This document shows, piece after piece, positions 8,404 through 16,721 of a DNA stretch of 64,000 bases; position 1 is the first letter of the stretch; each line of letters begins with the position of its first letter. The notes under the pieces are model-generated. The model was not told where the DNA came from, made no database searches, and was given only the letters and a program-made list of their open reading frames with translations. Origin of the DNA: Pantoea vagans (GTDB taxonomy: Bacteria > Pseudomonadota > Gammaproteobacteria > Enterobacterales > Enterobacteriaceae); NCBI RefSeq assembly GCF_004792415.1, contig NZ_CP038853.1, positions 2,294,001 through 2,358,000 on the forward strand. The letters are read 5' to 3'. Made by a program: the position numbers and the translations under genes.

Positions 8404-8994
8404 ATGACGGGCGAAGGCCACATCATTTTTGCCATTGCCAGCGCTATTTTTGCCAAACGTGCTGAGCTGACACCCGTACTGGCGCAGGCCGACTGGTGGC
8501 ATCTCGTTCCTTCAGCCCTGCTGACATGCCTCCTGCCCGATATCGATCACCCCAAATCTCTGCTGGGACAGCGACTACGCTGGCTTTCTCATCCTATTGC
8601 GCGCGCGTTTGGCCATCGGGGCTTTACCCATAGTCTGCTGGCAGTGGCGGCCGGTTTATGGCTTTTTCAGATAAACCTGCCCCAGTCGTCGCCGATACCG
8701 GCAGACGTACTGCAGGGTCTGACGCTGGGCTACCTCAGTCATATTGTGGCCGATATGCTGACGCCCGCCGGGGTTCCGTTGCTGTGGCCCTGCCGCTGGC
8801 GCTTCCGTCTGCCGATTCTGCGCAGTCAGAAAGGAAATCAGCTTGAGCGGGCATTATGTCTGGGACTGGTAGGCTATGCGCTGTGGTTCCCGGTCGGCAT
8901 GCCATCTTTTGGTGCAAACGGCTGGCCGGCTCAGCTGTTTGATACGCTACAAAATGGCGTCGGACGGTTAATTTCCAGTCATACTGCGCAATAA
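8404..8994 (+). CDS. ydjM: YdjM family metal-dependent hydrolase, SOS-inducible membrane protein
   Basis: This 196-residue inner membrane protein of the YdjM/LexA-regulated hydrolase-like family (DUF457) has the E. coli length. Conserved motifs are LPDIDHPKS (about 43-51), FGHRGFTHSLL (about 69-79) and GYLSHIVADMLTPAGVPLLWP (about 112-132); the His/Asp clusters suggest a metal site within membrane helices. The start is MTGEGH at 8404; the frame extends 35 codons upstream through the LexA-like box, which makes that longer start implausible. Biochemical activity is unproven. Regulation by LexA is supported by the box 25 bases upstream. Confidence 0.9.
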   Translation: MTGEGHIIFAIASAIFAKRAELTPVLAQADWWHLVPSALLTCLLPDIDHPKSLLGQRLRWLSHPIARAFGHRGFTHSLLAVAAGLWLFQINLPQSSPIPADVLQGLTLGYLSHIVADMLTPAGVPLLWPCRWRFRLPILRSQKGNQLERALCLGLVGYALWFPVGMPSFGANGWPAQLFDTLQNGVGRLISSHTAQ

Positions 8995-9145
8995 ATCCGC
9001 ACAAAACGCCATTAAGTTATAAACCATGCCATTTGGATATAAGGCACCCTCTCCGCCTGCTGTTACCATTCCCGCTGTCTTAATTCGTGATTAACATTAT
9101 GCGGCTTTCCCGGGTGGGAAGGCCGCATTACTCTGGAGTTTCAGT

Positions 9146-10537
9146 ATGGACCTTCCTCTTACGCTCAATATCGTGGCCTTTGTGGTGCTGCTGGTATTGC
9201 TCTCCCGCTTCAGCCGTCAGAACTGGAGCCTGTCGAAAAAAGTGCTGACCGGTCTGGTGATCGGCGTGCTGTTCGGCCTGGTTTTGCAGTTGATCTACGG
9301 CGAAAACAGCGCAGTGGTAAAAGAGTCTATCAGCTGGTTTAACATCGTCGGTAATGGCTATGTCCAGTTGCTGCAGATGGTGGTGATGCCGCTGGTGTTC
9401 GTTTCTATTCTGAGTGCGGTGGCCCGTCTGCATAACGCCTCGTCGCTGGGGAAAATCAGCGTACTGACCATTGGCGTACTGCTGTTTACTACCGCGATTT
9501 CCGCGCTGGTCGGCGTCTTCGTCACCGGCCTGTTTGGACTGAGCGCGGAAGGTCTGGTACAGGGTGTGCAGGAAACCGCGCGTCTGAGTGCGATCCAGAG
9601 CAACTATGTTGGCAAAGTCTCTGACCTGAGCGTGCCACAGCTGGTGCTCTCCTTTATCCCGAAAAACCCGTTTGCCGATCTGACCGGCGCTAATCCAACT
9701 TCGATTATCAGCGTCGTCATCTTTGCCGCCTTCCTGGGTGTGGCTGCCCTGCAGTTGCTGAAAGATGATGAAGTGAAAGGTCAGCGCGTGCTGGTCGCCA
9801 TCGACACGCTGCAGTCGTGGGTTATGAAGCTGGTGCGTTTAGTGATGAAACTGACGCCCTACGGTGTGCTGGCGCTGATGACCAAAGTGGTTGCCGGTTC
9901 AAACCTGCAGGACATCATCAAGCTGGGCAGCTTTGTGGTCGCCTCTTACCTCGGTCTGGCCATCATGTTCGGTGTCCATGCCCTGCTGCTGTCGGTGAAT
10001 GGCATCAACCCGCTGCGCTTCTTCCGTAAAGTGTGGCCGGTGATCACCTTCGCCTTCACCAGCCGCTCCAGCGCAGCGAGCATTCCGCTGAGCGTAGAGA
10101 CGCAGACCCGTCGTCTTGGCGTGCCGGAGTCGATTGCCAGCTTCGCGGCATCCTTTGGTGCCACCATCGGCCAGAACGGCTGTGCCGGTCTCTATCCGAC
10201 CATGCTGGCCGTGATGGTTGCGCCAACCGTCGGGATCAACCCGTTTGACCCGTTGTGGATTGCAACCCTGGTCGGGATCGTCACGCTGAGCTCTGCAGGT
10301 GTGGCGGGTGTCGGCGGCGGTGCCACCTTTGCCGCCCTGATTGTTCTGCCTGCGATGGGCCTGCCTGTTACCCTGGTGGCGCTGCTGATCTCCATTGAGC
10401 CGCTGATTGATATGGGTCGTACGGCACTGAACGTCAATGGTTCGATGACCGCCGGTTCTCTGACCAGCCGCTGGTTAGGTCTGACCGATAAACGCGTACT
10501 GGAAAGTGACGACAACGCCGAGCTGGCGCACCGTTAA
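9146..10537 (+). CDS. tcyP: L-cystine symporter TcyP
   Basis: This sodium/dicarboxylate-symporter family protein in the inner membrane imports L-cystine. Its 463 residues equal E. coli TcyP (YdjN), and the end DNAELAHR parallels DDAELAHH. Eight or more hydrophobic segments are evident. The signature serine-rich reentrant loop [11 protein letters not shown] (about 308-318) and the substrate-binding NGCAGLYP (about 346-353) are intact. The start has CTGGAG upstream. It stands alone after ydjM, with its own hairpin terminator. Identification by direct resemblance is secure. Confidence 0.96.
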   Translation: MDLPLTLNIVAFVVLLVLLSRFSRQNWSLSKKVLTGLVIGVLFGLVLQLIYGENSAVVKESISWFNIVGNGYVQLLQMVVMPLVFVSILSAVARLHNASSLGKISVLTIGVLLFTTAISALVGVFVTGLFGLSAEGLVQGVQETARLSAIQSNYVGKVSDLSVPQLVLSFIPKNPFADLTGANPTSIISVVIFAAFLGVAALQLLKDDEVKGQRVLVAIDTLQSWVMKLVRLVMKLTPYGVLALMTKVVAGSNLQDIIKLGSFVVASYLGLAIMFGVHALLLSVNGINPLRFFRKVWPVITFAFTSRSSAASIPLSVETQTRRLGVPESIASFAASFGATIGQNGCAGLYPTMLAVMVAPTVGINPFDPLWIATLVGIVTLSSAGVAGVGGGATFAALIVLPAMGLPVTLVALLISIEPLIDMGRTALNVNGSMTAGSLTSRWLGLTDKRVLESDDNAELAHR

Positions 10538-10546
10538 TCTGCTGTA

Positions 10547-10570
10547 AACCTGGCGCGCCCGCGCCAGGTT
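10547..10570 (+). terminator. Hairpin terminator after tcyP
   Basis: A perfect 10-bp stem AACCTGGCGC/GCGCCAGGTT with a 4-base loop begins nine bases after the stop. The following T-run is short (ATTT), so it may be a weak terminator or a 3' stabilising hairpin. Confidence 0.65.
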
Positions 10571-10725
10571 ATTTCCGCCCTTCCTCTCCATAATCCTCCT
10601 CATTGATGGCGACGCCGTTAAGAAAGCGTTAAGCATGGTAAACAGGCGAAAAATCGCCGCTTTAGTGCTTGTCTTTACCCGGTAAAAAGCGAATTCTGCA
10701 TCCAGTCTTATGAGGAGGACATCCG

Positions 10726-11115
10726 ATGAAAAAAATTATTGCCTCGCTTCTGACGCTGGCGCTGTTGACGCCCACGCTGGCTTTCGCCCACCCTGGCGAC
10801 TGGGGCCCGGGTGGATGGGGCCGACATGGCGGACCCGGCCCCCACTGGGGCGGTCCTGGGCCAGTGCGTTTTTTACCTGAAGCCGCTACCGCGGTGCTGA
10901 TTGGCGGACTGACCTACTACCTGCTGAACGGCAGTTATTATCAGCGTCATGGCGAAGAGTATGTGGTGGTTGAGCCGCCAGCAGAGTCGCGGGTCAGCAG
11001 TGAAATGCGGGTACTCGACTTTAATGGTAAACGTTTCTATGTGCAGGACGGCCACTACTACCAGCGGCAGATAGACGGCGATTATGTTGAGGTGCCGCGT
11101 CCGGCGGGATTGTAG
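10726..11115 (+). CDS. Small secreted protein, glycine/proline-rich N-terminus (DUF6515-like)
   Basis: This 129-residue protein has a clear signal peptide (MKKIIASLLTLALLTPTLAFA, cleavage near residue 21). A Gly/Pro/His/Trp-rich stretch follows at about 22-45. A short hydrophobic segment near 55-65 (ATAVLIGGLTYYLL) and a tyrosine-rich C-terminal half with YYQRHGEEY and the similar GHYYQRQIDGDYVEV come next. The repeated YYQR...GEEY pattern recalls proteins annotated DUF6515. The ATG has GAGGAG eight bases upstream. It has no operon partner and a strong bidirectional terminator follows. Expected location is periplasmic or envelope; function unknown. Confidence 0.75.
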   Translation: MKKIIASLLTLALLTPTLAFAHPGDWGPGGWGRHGGPGPHWGGPGPVRFLPEAATAVLIGGLTYYLLNGSYYQRHGEEYVVVEPPAESRVSSEMRVLDFNGKRFYVQDGHYYQRQIDGDYVEVPRPAGL

Positions 11116-11131
11116 TCCGCGCCACAACGAA

Positions 11132-11160
11132 AAACGGCCCGTCATGACGACGGGCCGTTT
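11132..11160. terminator. Bidirectional terminator between the secreted-protein gene and osmE
   Basis: A perfect 12-bp stem AAACGGCCCGTC/GACGGGCCGTTT has A-rich and T-rich flanks on either side. It lies between two convergent genes and can serve both. Confidence 0.85.
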
Positions 11161-11181
11161 GCTATTCAGGAGTGCTACGTA

Positions 11182-11517
11182 TTACTGCTGAACCTGCGGA
11201 TCGGTGTCATATTCCGCACAGCTCTGGAAGCCGTAGTTCATCACACGGCCAGTGTCGTTATAGCTCACGAAGTAAGTCTGTGCTTTACCGTCGCGCTGAC
11301 CCAGTACGTAAGTCTGGCAGGTGCCGCGCGCGTGAACCATGGTGATTTCAGTAGACGGCGTACCGGCGATCTGACGAACCTGATCGCGGGTCATACCTTT
11401 TTTAACATCCTTAACGACTGGCTTAGTCACGTAGCTTTCAGCACGATCGTAAGTCGTACAACCAGACAGTGCAGCCAGCGTCAGCGCCGCAGCGATACAT
11501 CCCATCACTTTATTCAT
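11182..11517 (-). CDS. osmE: Osmotically inducible lipoprotein OsmE
   Basis: This lipoprotein of the SmpA/OmlA (BamE-like) fold has 111 residues against 112 in E. coli. The signal peptide ends in the lipobox LSGC (about residues 18-21). The conserved core [31 protein letters not shown] and CAEYDTDPQ matches OsmE. The start at 11517 has AGGAACAACAAG upstream; longer in-frame starts at 11538 and 11553 do not fit a lipoprotein signal. In E. coli osmE lies next to nadE; here an efflux gene separates them. Induction by osmolarity is known for E. coli and not read from this sequence. Confidence 0.93.
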   Translation of the reverse strand: MNKVMGCIAAALTLAALSGCTTYDRAESYVTKPVVKDVKKGMTRDQVRQIAGTPSTEITMVHARGTCQTYVLGQRDGKAQTYFVSYNDTGRVMNYGFQSCAEYDTDPQVQQ

Positions 11518-11820
11518 CTTGTTGTTCCTCATTGATTGTCCATGTGGAAACAAGCCTGGAACATAAATGCTGATTTATCAAGTTTATGAGCAACAATTCA
11601 TGGCATGGCAAATGTCAGGATATCGTAAAGAAGGCTGTTTTGCTGTCAACGCAGACGTATACTTCCCCGCAAAACAGACACCCTGTAACGATTCGTTTTC
11701 AGACCCATCGGCCATCATCAGTGAGGGCGTTGATCAGTGTGATAGCGGCGTTACGGGTCTCTGCAATTTACTGCCTTGCCCGCTTTCTGTTCACCCCACC
11801 GCTGACGACTCCGAGGATAA
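11518..11820. other. Intergenic region between osmE and the efflux pump gene
   Basis: These 303 bases between divergent genes should contain both promoters. Two overlapping short open frames lie here, with ordinary non-coding composition and no ribosome-binding site. Apart from the GAGGATAA before the efflux gene, no convincing motif was found. Confidence 0.4.
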
Positions 11821-13023
11821 ATGACCCCTGTACATTCTAACCGCCTGGTTTACGCCATTACGCTCGGCCTGCTGGCCGCACTGGGTCCGCTCTGCATTGA
11901 CCTCTATCTGCCCGCACTGCCACAAATGGCGCAGGATCTGCACACTGAAACCGCAACCGCGCAGCTGAGTCTGACCGCCGGTCTGCTGGGTCTGGGCGTT
12001 GGCCAGCTGCTGTTTGGCCCGATGAGCGATAAGTTTGGTCGCCTGCGCCCGCTGACCCTGTCACTGGTGCTGCTGTTTATCGCCTCAATGGGCTGTGCGC
12101 TGGCGCAGGATATTAATCAGCTGCTGCTGGCACGACTGTTCGAGGGACTGGCTGGTGCAGGTGGTGCAGTGCTGTCACGGGCGATTGCGCGTGACATGTA
12201 TAGCGGTCATGAGCTGACGCGCTTCTTCGCGCTGCTGATGCTGGTCAACGGTCTGGCGCCGATTGGTGCACCGGTACTGGGGGGTGTGCTGATGACGATA
12301 GTCAACTGGCGCGGCATCTTTATGGTGCTGGGCGGCATTGCCATTCTGCTGATCCTGCTGGCACGCTGGAAGCTGCATGAAACGCTGCCAGACGAACGGC
12401 GCAGTAAAGGATCGATTTTCTCCGCTTACGCCGCGCTGGGTCAGGTGATAACCCATCGCCCCTTTATGGGCTTCTGCCTGACGCAGGGCTTTATGATGTC
12501 CGGGATGTTCGCCTATATCGGTGCCTCACCGTTTGTGCTGCAGCAGATTTATGGCCTGTCGCCTCAGGCCTTCAGCTTCTGCTTTGCGGCCAACGGTTTT
12601 GGTCTGATCATTGCCTCGCAGACCAGCGCCCGTCTCTGTCCGCTTTGGGGCGAGTATCGGGTGCTGAAAGGCGGGCTGACGCTGGCCTTTGTCGCCTCCA
12701 GCCTGCTGCTGCTGACTGCGCTGCTCCATGCACCGCTGGCACTGCTGCTGGTCGCACTGTTCTTTACCATCGCCAGTAATGGCGTGATCGCTACCACCGC
12801 CTCATCACTGGCGATGCAGAGTCAGGGCCACCGCGCGGGCAGCGCCTCTGCGGTGATTGGCGTCACCATGTTCACGCTGGGCGCGATTACCGTGCCGATC
12901 ACCGGCATCGGCGGCACCTCGGTACTGAGCATGTGTGCCACCATTTTCGGCTGCTTTATGATGGCAATTCTGATGTTCAGCGTGCTGGCGAAAAAACCGC
13001 TGCCGCAGGTAAAAACTCACTGA
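11821..13023 (+). CDS. Bcr/CflA family drug-resistance MFS transporter
   Basis: This 400-residue proton-driven efflux pump of the major facilitator superfamily (DHA1, Bcr/CflA type) has about twelve hydrophobic segments. Signature motifs are the family N-terminal DLYLPALPQMA (about 27-37), motif A between helices 2 and 3 (GPMSDKFGRLRPL, about 66-78), and RARD-like SRAIARDMY (about 119-127). The ATG follows GAGGATAA. The length fits Bcr/CflA. Substrate cannot be told from sequence; bicyclomycin or sulphathiazole are family precedents only. Confidence 0.9.
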   Translation: MTPVHSNRLVYAITLGLLAALGPLCIDLYLPALPQMAQDLHTETATAQLSLTAGLLGLGVGQLLFGPMSDKFGRLRPLTLSLVLLFIASMGCALAQDINQLLLARLFEGLAGAGGAVLSRAIARDMYSGHELTRFFALLMLVNGLAPIGAPVLGGVLMTIVNWRGIFMVLGGIAILLILLARWKLHETLPDERRSKGSIFSAYAALGQVITHRPFMGFCLTQGFMMSGMFAYIGASPFVLQQIYGLSPQAFSFCFAANGFGLIIASQTSARLCPLWGEYRVLKGGLTLAFVASSLLLLTALLHAPLALLLVALFFTIASNGVIATTASSLAMQSQGHRAGSASAVIGVTMFTLGAITVPITGIGGTSVLSMCATIFGCFMMAILMFSVLAKKPLPQVKTH

Positions 13024-13141
13024 TTTCGCAACGTTAAGCCGCAATCAGTTGCCGCTTAAGCTTGTTGTTTTGGCGAAGGCACGTTAGCTTTATTAAAACG
13101 TTCGCATCGAGCCGACAGGCCACTGACCTGAGGAGAAGTTC

Positions 13142-13966
13142 ATGTCACTGCAGCAGGAAATTATTGAAGCACTGGGTGTGAAACCCGCTATCGACGCCGA
13201 CCAGGAAGTGCGCGTCAGCGTCGATTTTCTGAAAGCCTACCTGAAACGTCACAGCGGACTGAAAACGCTGGTGCTGGGGATCAGCGGCGGTCAGGATTCA
13301 ACGCTGGCGGGTAAGCTGGCGCAAACGGCGATCAGCGAGTTGCGTCAGGAGAGCGGTGACAACGACTATACCTTCATTGCCGTGCGTCTGCCCTATGGTG
13401 TGCAGGCGGATGAGCAGGATTGTCAGGACGCGCTGGCTTTTATCAAGCCTGACCGTTCGCTGGTGGTCAATATCAAAGAGTCAGTGCTCGCCAGTGAGCG
13501 CGCGCTGAAAGACGCAGGTATCACGCTTTCTGACTTCGTGCGCGGCAACGAAAAAGCGCGCGAGCGAATGAAAGCGCAATACAGCATTGCCGGCATGACC
13601 AAAGGGGTAGTGGTTGGCACCGATCACGCGGCGGAAGCGGTCACCGGATTCTTCACCAAGTATGGCGATGGCGGCACTGACATCAACCCGCTGTTCCGCC
13701 TGAACAAGCGTCAGGGCAAACAGTTGCTGAAGCATCTTGGCTGCCCGGAACATCTCTACCTGAAGAAGCCGACTGCCGATCTGGAAGATGATCGTCCCGG
13801 CCTGCAGGATGAAGTGGCGCTGGGTGTTACCTACGAGATGATCGATGATTATCTGGAAGGGAAAACCATCAATCCTGATAACGCCCGCATCATCGAAGGC
13901 TGGTATCTGAAAACCGAGCACAAACGTCGCCCGCCGATCACGGTATTCGACGACTTCTGGAAGTAA
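13142..13966 (+). CDS. nadE: Ammonia-dependent NAD+ synthetase
   Basis: This enzyme makes NAD+ from nicotinic acid adenine dinucleotide, ATP and ammonia in the last biosynthetic step. The 274 residues compare with 275 in E. coli and there is no glutaminase domain. The PP-loop motif SGGQDS is at 48-53. The conserved ribose and ATP-binding stretch [22 protein letters not shown] lies at about 156-177, and [17 protein letters not shown] at about 208-224. Both are intact. Upstream is CTGAGGAGAAGTTC. A hairpin follows the stop. Identification secure. Confidence 0.97.
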   Translation: MSLQQEIIEALGVKPAIDADQEVRVSVDFLKAYLKRHSGLKTLVLGISGGQDSTLAGKLAQTAISELRQESGDNDYTFIAVRLPYGVQADEQDCQDALAFIKPDRSLVVNIKESVLASERALKDAGITLSDFVRGNEKARERMKAQYSIAGMTKGVVVGTDHAAEAVTGFFTKYGDGGTDINPLFRLNKRQGKQLLKHLGCPEHLYLKKPTADLEDDRPGLQDEVALGVTYEMIDDYLEGKTINPDNARIIEGWYLKTEHKRRPPITVFDDFWK

Positions 13967-13972
13967 TCCCGC

Positions 13973-13998
13973 GCCTCCTTTGCCCTGGCAAGGGAGGC
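13973..13998 (+). terminator. Terminator after nadE
   Basis: An imperfect stem GCCTCC-TTGCC/GGCAA-GGAGGC starts seven bases after the nadE stop and is followed by TTCTCTC. It is a moderate intrinsic terminator. Confidence 0.65.
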
Positions 13999-14026
13999 TT
14001 CTCTCACTCACCTTGTTGATCGCTGT

Positions 14027-14917
14027 ATGCCTGCCACCGTTTCGCGCGCCACCCTTATCGGGCTTATCGCCATTCTGCTCTGGAGCACCACCGTCGGCCT
14101 GCTGCGCAGCGTCAGTGAAGCCTTTGGTGCTACCGGCGGCGCGGCGCTGATCTACAGCACCACCGCCATGCTGCTCTGCCTGACGCGCGGCCTGCCAAAG
14201 CCCGGCGCAATGCCTGCAATCTATTTATGGCTGGGCGGCATCCTCTTCGTGGGCTATGAAATCTCTCTGGCGCTGGCTATCGGGCTGGCCAGCGATCGCA
14301 GTCAGTCGCTGGAGCTGGGGATGATTAACTATCTCTGGCCCTGCCTCACCATCGTGCTGGCTATTCCATTTAATCAGCAACGTTTCCGCGTCTGGCTCTG
14401 GCCCGGACTGCTGCTGTCGCTGCTGGGGATCGTCTGGGTGATGAAAGGCAGCGGCAGCGGCTCGCCTGCGCTGCTATGGCAGAACATGCTGCGCAATCCT
14501 GTCGCCTATGCACTCGCCTTTATCGCCGCCCTGACCTGGGCGCTCTACAACAACGTTACCCGCCGCTTTGCCCGGGGTTCGAACGGCGTTACGCTGTTTT
14601 TTATCCTGACCGCGCTGGCGCTGTGGATCAAATATGCCATCAGCGATCGTTCTGCGCCGATGACCTTTGCGTTGGTCCCGCTGCTGGAGGTGCTGTTTGT
14701 CGGCCTCTCTACCGCCATCGCCTACTCCGCCTGGAACCACGGGATTCAGCAGGGCAATCTGACGCTGCTGGCCACTGCCTCCTACTTTACGCCGGTGCTG
14801 TCGGCCCTGCTGGGGTCGCTATGGCTTGGCCTGACGCCGCCGCTGGCCTTCTGGCAGGGGGTCGCGATGATTACGCTGGGTTCGCTGATCTGCTGGCTGG
14901 CAACACGGCGTCTTTAA
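14027..14917 (+). CDS. yddG: YddG-type aromatic amino acid exporter (DMT superfamily)
   Basis: This ten-helix exporter of the drug/metabolite transporter superfamily has 296 residues against 293 in E. coli YddG. Diagnostic stretches shared with YddG are TLIGLIAILLWST (9-21), LFVGYEISLALAIG (about 73-86), GMINYLWPCLTI (about 97-108), SYFTPVLSALL and the ending GSLICWLATRR. E. coli YddG exports aromatic amino acids and methyl viologen. In E. coli yddG lies elsewhere, so its place between nadE and cho differs. No strong ribosome-binding site precedes the ATG. Confidence 0.88.
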   Translation: MPATVSRATLIGLIAILLWSTTVGLLRSVSEAFGATGGAALIYSTTAMLLCLTRGLPKPGAMPAIYLWLGGILFVGYEISLALAIGLASDRSQSLELGMINYLWPCLTIVLAIPFNQQRFRVWLWPGLLLSLLGIVWVMKGSGSGSPALLWQNMLRNPVAYALAFIAALTWALYNNVTRRFARGSNGVTLFFILTALALWIKYAISDRSAPMTFALVPLLEVLFVGLSTAIAYSAWNHGIQQGNLTLLATASYFTPVLSALLGSLWLGLTPPLAFWQGVAMITLGSLICWLATRRL

Positions 14918-14953
14918 CCAGACGGCTGGCGATCATTTCGCCTGCCTGTTATG

Positions 14954-14969
14954 CTGTATGGACAACCAG
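14954..14969 (+). promoter_or_regulatory. LexA-like SOS box upstream of cho
   Basis: CTGTATGGACAACCAG fits CTG-N10-CAG with the strong CTGTAT left half. It ends 15 bases before the cho start and a TATGCT -10-like element overlaps its left edge. E. coli cho is a LexA target. Confidence 0.78.
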
Positions 14970-14984
14970 TAAGTGGAGTCCATT

Positions 14985-15845
14985 TTGGCCAGACGTGCTG
15001 CCATTCTTCGCCCCGAACCTGACGCGAATACAATTTATCAATATCCTGAACACCTGCGTGAATGGCTGGAAGGTCTGCCGAATCACCCTGGCGTTTATAC
15101 CTTTCACGGCGAAAGTGAGTCGCTACCGCTCTATATCGGTAAAAGCGTCAATCTGCGTTCGCGGGTGATGTCCCATTTTCGCACCCCTGATGAGGCGAAA
15201 ATGCTGCGTCAGTCGCGGCGAGTCAGCTGGATCCCTACCGCAGGCGATCTTGGCGCCTTGCTGCTGGAAGCGCAGATGATCAAAACCCAGCAGCCACTGT
15301 TTAATAAGCGACTGCGCAAAAACCGGCAGCTCTGTTCGCTGCAGATTACCGATGGCAAACCCAATGTGGTTTACGCAAAAGATCTCGATTTCAGCCAGTC
15401 TCCCAACCTGTTTGGTCTCTATCGCAGTCGCTTTGCCGCCCTTGAACGACTGAAGCAGCTTGCGGATGAGTATCAGCTCTGTCATGGCCTGCTGGGTCTG
15501 GAGGCGCTGAGTGCGGGACGAGGCTGCTTCCGTTCAGCACTGCGCCGCTGCGCCGGTGCCTGCTGCGGTAAAGAGCCGGTCAGCGATCATCAGGATCGTC
15601 TGCTGGAAGCGCTGGAAAATGTCCGGGTCTTTTGCTGGCCGTGGCAGGGTGCCGTAGGTCTGGTGGAGGAAGGCAAAGAGATGACGCAGATCCACGTCAT
15701 CGACCACTGGTTCTATCTCGGTTCGGTCAGCAGCATGGATGAAGCCAGAAAACTGCAGCGACCCAAAGGCGGTTTTGACCACGACGGCTACAAAATTCTC
15801 TGCCGCCCGATTCTGTCGGGTGCCTACCCTATTCTTCCGCTATAA
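14985..15845 (+). CDS. cho: Excinuclease Cho (UvrC-like endonuclease)
   Basis: This SOS-induced nuclease is homologous to the N-terminal half of UvrC and makes the 3' incision at bulky DNA lesions with UvrAB. The 286 residues include a GIY-YIG domain: PGVYTFHG and LYIGKSVNLRSRV (about 35-58). The conserved LLLEAQMIKTQQPLFNKRLR (about 92-111) and the cysteine cluster CFRSALRRCAGACCGK (about 180-195) follow. The TTG at 14985 is preferred over the in-frame GTG at 14973 because a GGAG lies six bases before it and MARRAAIL aligns with E. coli MVRRLTSP. A LexA-like box lies just upstream. E. coli has ves between cho and spy; it is absent here. Confidence 0.92.
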   Translation: MARRAAILRPEPDANTIYQYPEHLREWLEGLPNHPGVYTFHGESESLPLYIGKSVNLRSRVMSHFRTPDEAKMLRQSRRVSWIPTAGDLGALLLEAQMIKTQQPLFNKRLRKNRQLCSLQITDGKPNVVYAKDLDFSQSPNLFGLYRSRFAALERLKQLADEYQLCHGLLGLEALSAGRGCFRSALRRCAGACCGKEPVSDHQDRLLEALENVRVFCWPWQGAVGLVEEGKEMTQIHVIDHWFYLGSVSSMDEARKLQRPKGGFDHDGYKILCRPILSGAYPILPL

Positions 15846-15894
15846 AAAAAACCGCCGATGCTGTCCACTATTTTCAGTGGACAGCGTCGGCGGT
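15843..15894 (-). terminator. Strong terminator between cho and spy
   Basis: A stem of about 19 bp (ACCGCCGA-GCTGTCCACT and its complement, one mismatch) is followed on the minus strand by seven T. It ends spy transcripts and may also stop cho readthrough, since the two genes converge. Confidence 0.9.
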
Positions 15895-15918
15895 CTCAGG
15901 CCATTGGCTTAATTAAGG

Positions 15919-16413
15919 TTATTCAGCCGGTTCTGCTGGCGGTGCCATTTTTCCTTCATGCGGGCCTTTCTCAGTCAGACGCTTTTCAAAGTTCGCGTTG
16001 TACTGTTTTTTCTGCTCCGGCGTCAGCACGTTATAGAGCTTGTTCTGCGTTTCCAGCATCTTCAGCGCATGCTCTTTCGCATTGGCGGACATTTTTTCTG
16101 CCTGCGCTTCTGCTTTGCTCTGATCAAAGCTGTCAGAGGCAATGATGCTGTGGGCTGCGCGACGCTCATCCAGCGACGGACGCTGCATATCTTTGTGGCT
16201 CTCTTTCATGATGTCGCGCATCTGCGTTTTCTGCGCGTCGGTCAGGTTCAGACCTTTAAACATCATCTCCGGGCCGTGACGCATTGGCGGTTTGTGCATC
16301 GCTTTTTCGCTGCCTGCTGGCGGTGGAGTCAGGTTATCTGCTGCTGCATGGACGGCGGTGGCTGCACCAAACGCCAGCGAAGAAGCCAGTAAAAGGGAAG
16401 TCAGTTTGCGCAT
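15919..16413 (-). CDS. spy: Periplasmic chaperone Spy
   Basis: This ATP-independent periplasmic chaperone belongs to the Spy/CpxP family and forms cradle-shaped dimers that protect unfolding proteins. The 164 residues carry a signal peptide (MRKLTSLLLASSLAFGAATAVHA), and two LTxxQ motifs: LTDAQ (about 55-59) and LTPEQ (about 129-133). The residues between are helical and charged. The C-terminal tail is proline/glutamate rich. The start at 16413 has AAGGACACG upstream; an open extension to 16494 has no signal peptide and no ribosome-binding site. In E. coli the Cpx and Bae systems control spy; no box was verified here. Confidence 0.92.
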   Translation of the reverse strand: MRKLTSLLLASSLAFGAATAVHAAADNLTPPPAGSEKAMHKPPMRHGPEMMFKGLNLTDAQKTQMRDIMKESHKDMQRPSLDERRAAHSIIASDSFDQSKAEAQAEKMSANAKEHALKMLETQNKLYNVLTPEQKKQYNANFEKRLTEKGPHEGKMAPPAEPAE

Positions 16414-16721
16414 AATCGTGTCCTTATAATTCATGATAATGACGACAGCACTCTGTCGCGTCTTCGGAAACAAGCATACGACGCTGAACGTCAACTACTC
16501 AGAGCCTGAGTAAAGCCGTGAAAGCATAAAAGATAAAAATCGGGCAATCATGAAGAGAATAAGAAGAAAGGCGTGAGGAATTGAAAACGTTTATGAATTT
16601 ACAGCGAATTTCGCAGAAATCATGGAGGAGTGTAATGGTTACGACAGGAAAGCGGAAGGCTCTCACCCGCTTTTCCTGCCGATTTTTTAGCACCGATGAG
16701 CGGCGCCGGTAACTTCAGGCC
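16414..16721. other. Intergenic region between spy and astE
   Basis: These 308 bases hold the spy promoter side, a candidate 25-codon plus-strand gene with a strong ribosome-binding site (16635-16712), and a hairpin with stem arms CAGGAAAGCGG and CCGCTTTTCCTG followed by six T (about 16644-16688). That hairpin has the form of a plus-strand terminator although no known plus-strand gene precedes it. Confidence 0.45.
16635..16712 (+). CDS. Candidate 25-residue small protein
   Basis: A short frame begins MVTTGKRKAL and ends DERRR. It is preceded by a near-consensus GGAGGAG four bases before the ATG, which is stronger than that of most genes around it. The peptide is very basic, with eight Arg or Lys in 25 residues. 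A hairpin with a six-T run lies inside the frame, which argues that the stretch may instead be the end of a small RNA. No family is recognised. It could be chance: the evidence is the ribosome-binding site alone. Confidence 0.25.
   Translation: MVTTGKRKALTRFSCRFFSTDERRR

Noticed and set aside
14476..15168. A 230-codon frame overlapping yddG and cho
   Set aside because: Out of frame with two identified genes and low-complexity Arg/Ala composition.
15846..15918. ves gene between cho and spy as in E. coli
   Set aside because: Only 73 bases are present and they are filled by a terminator hairpin.
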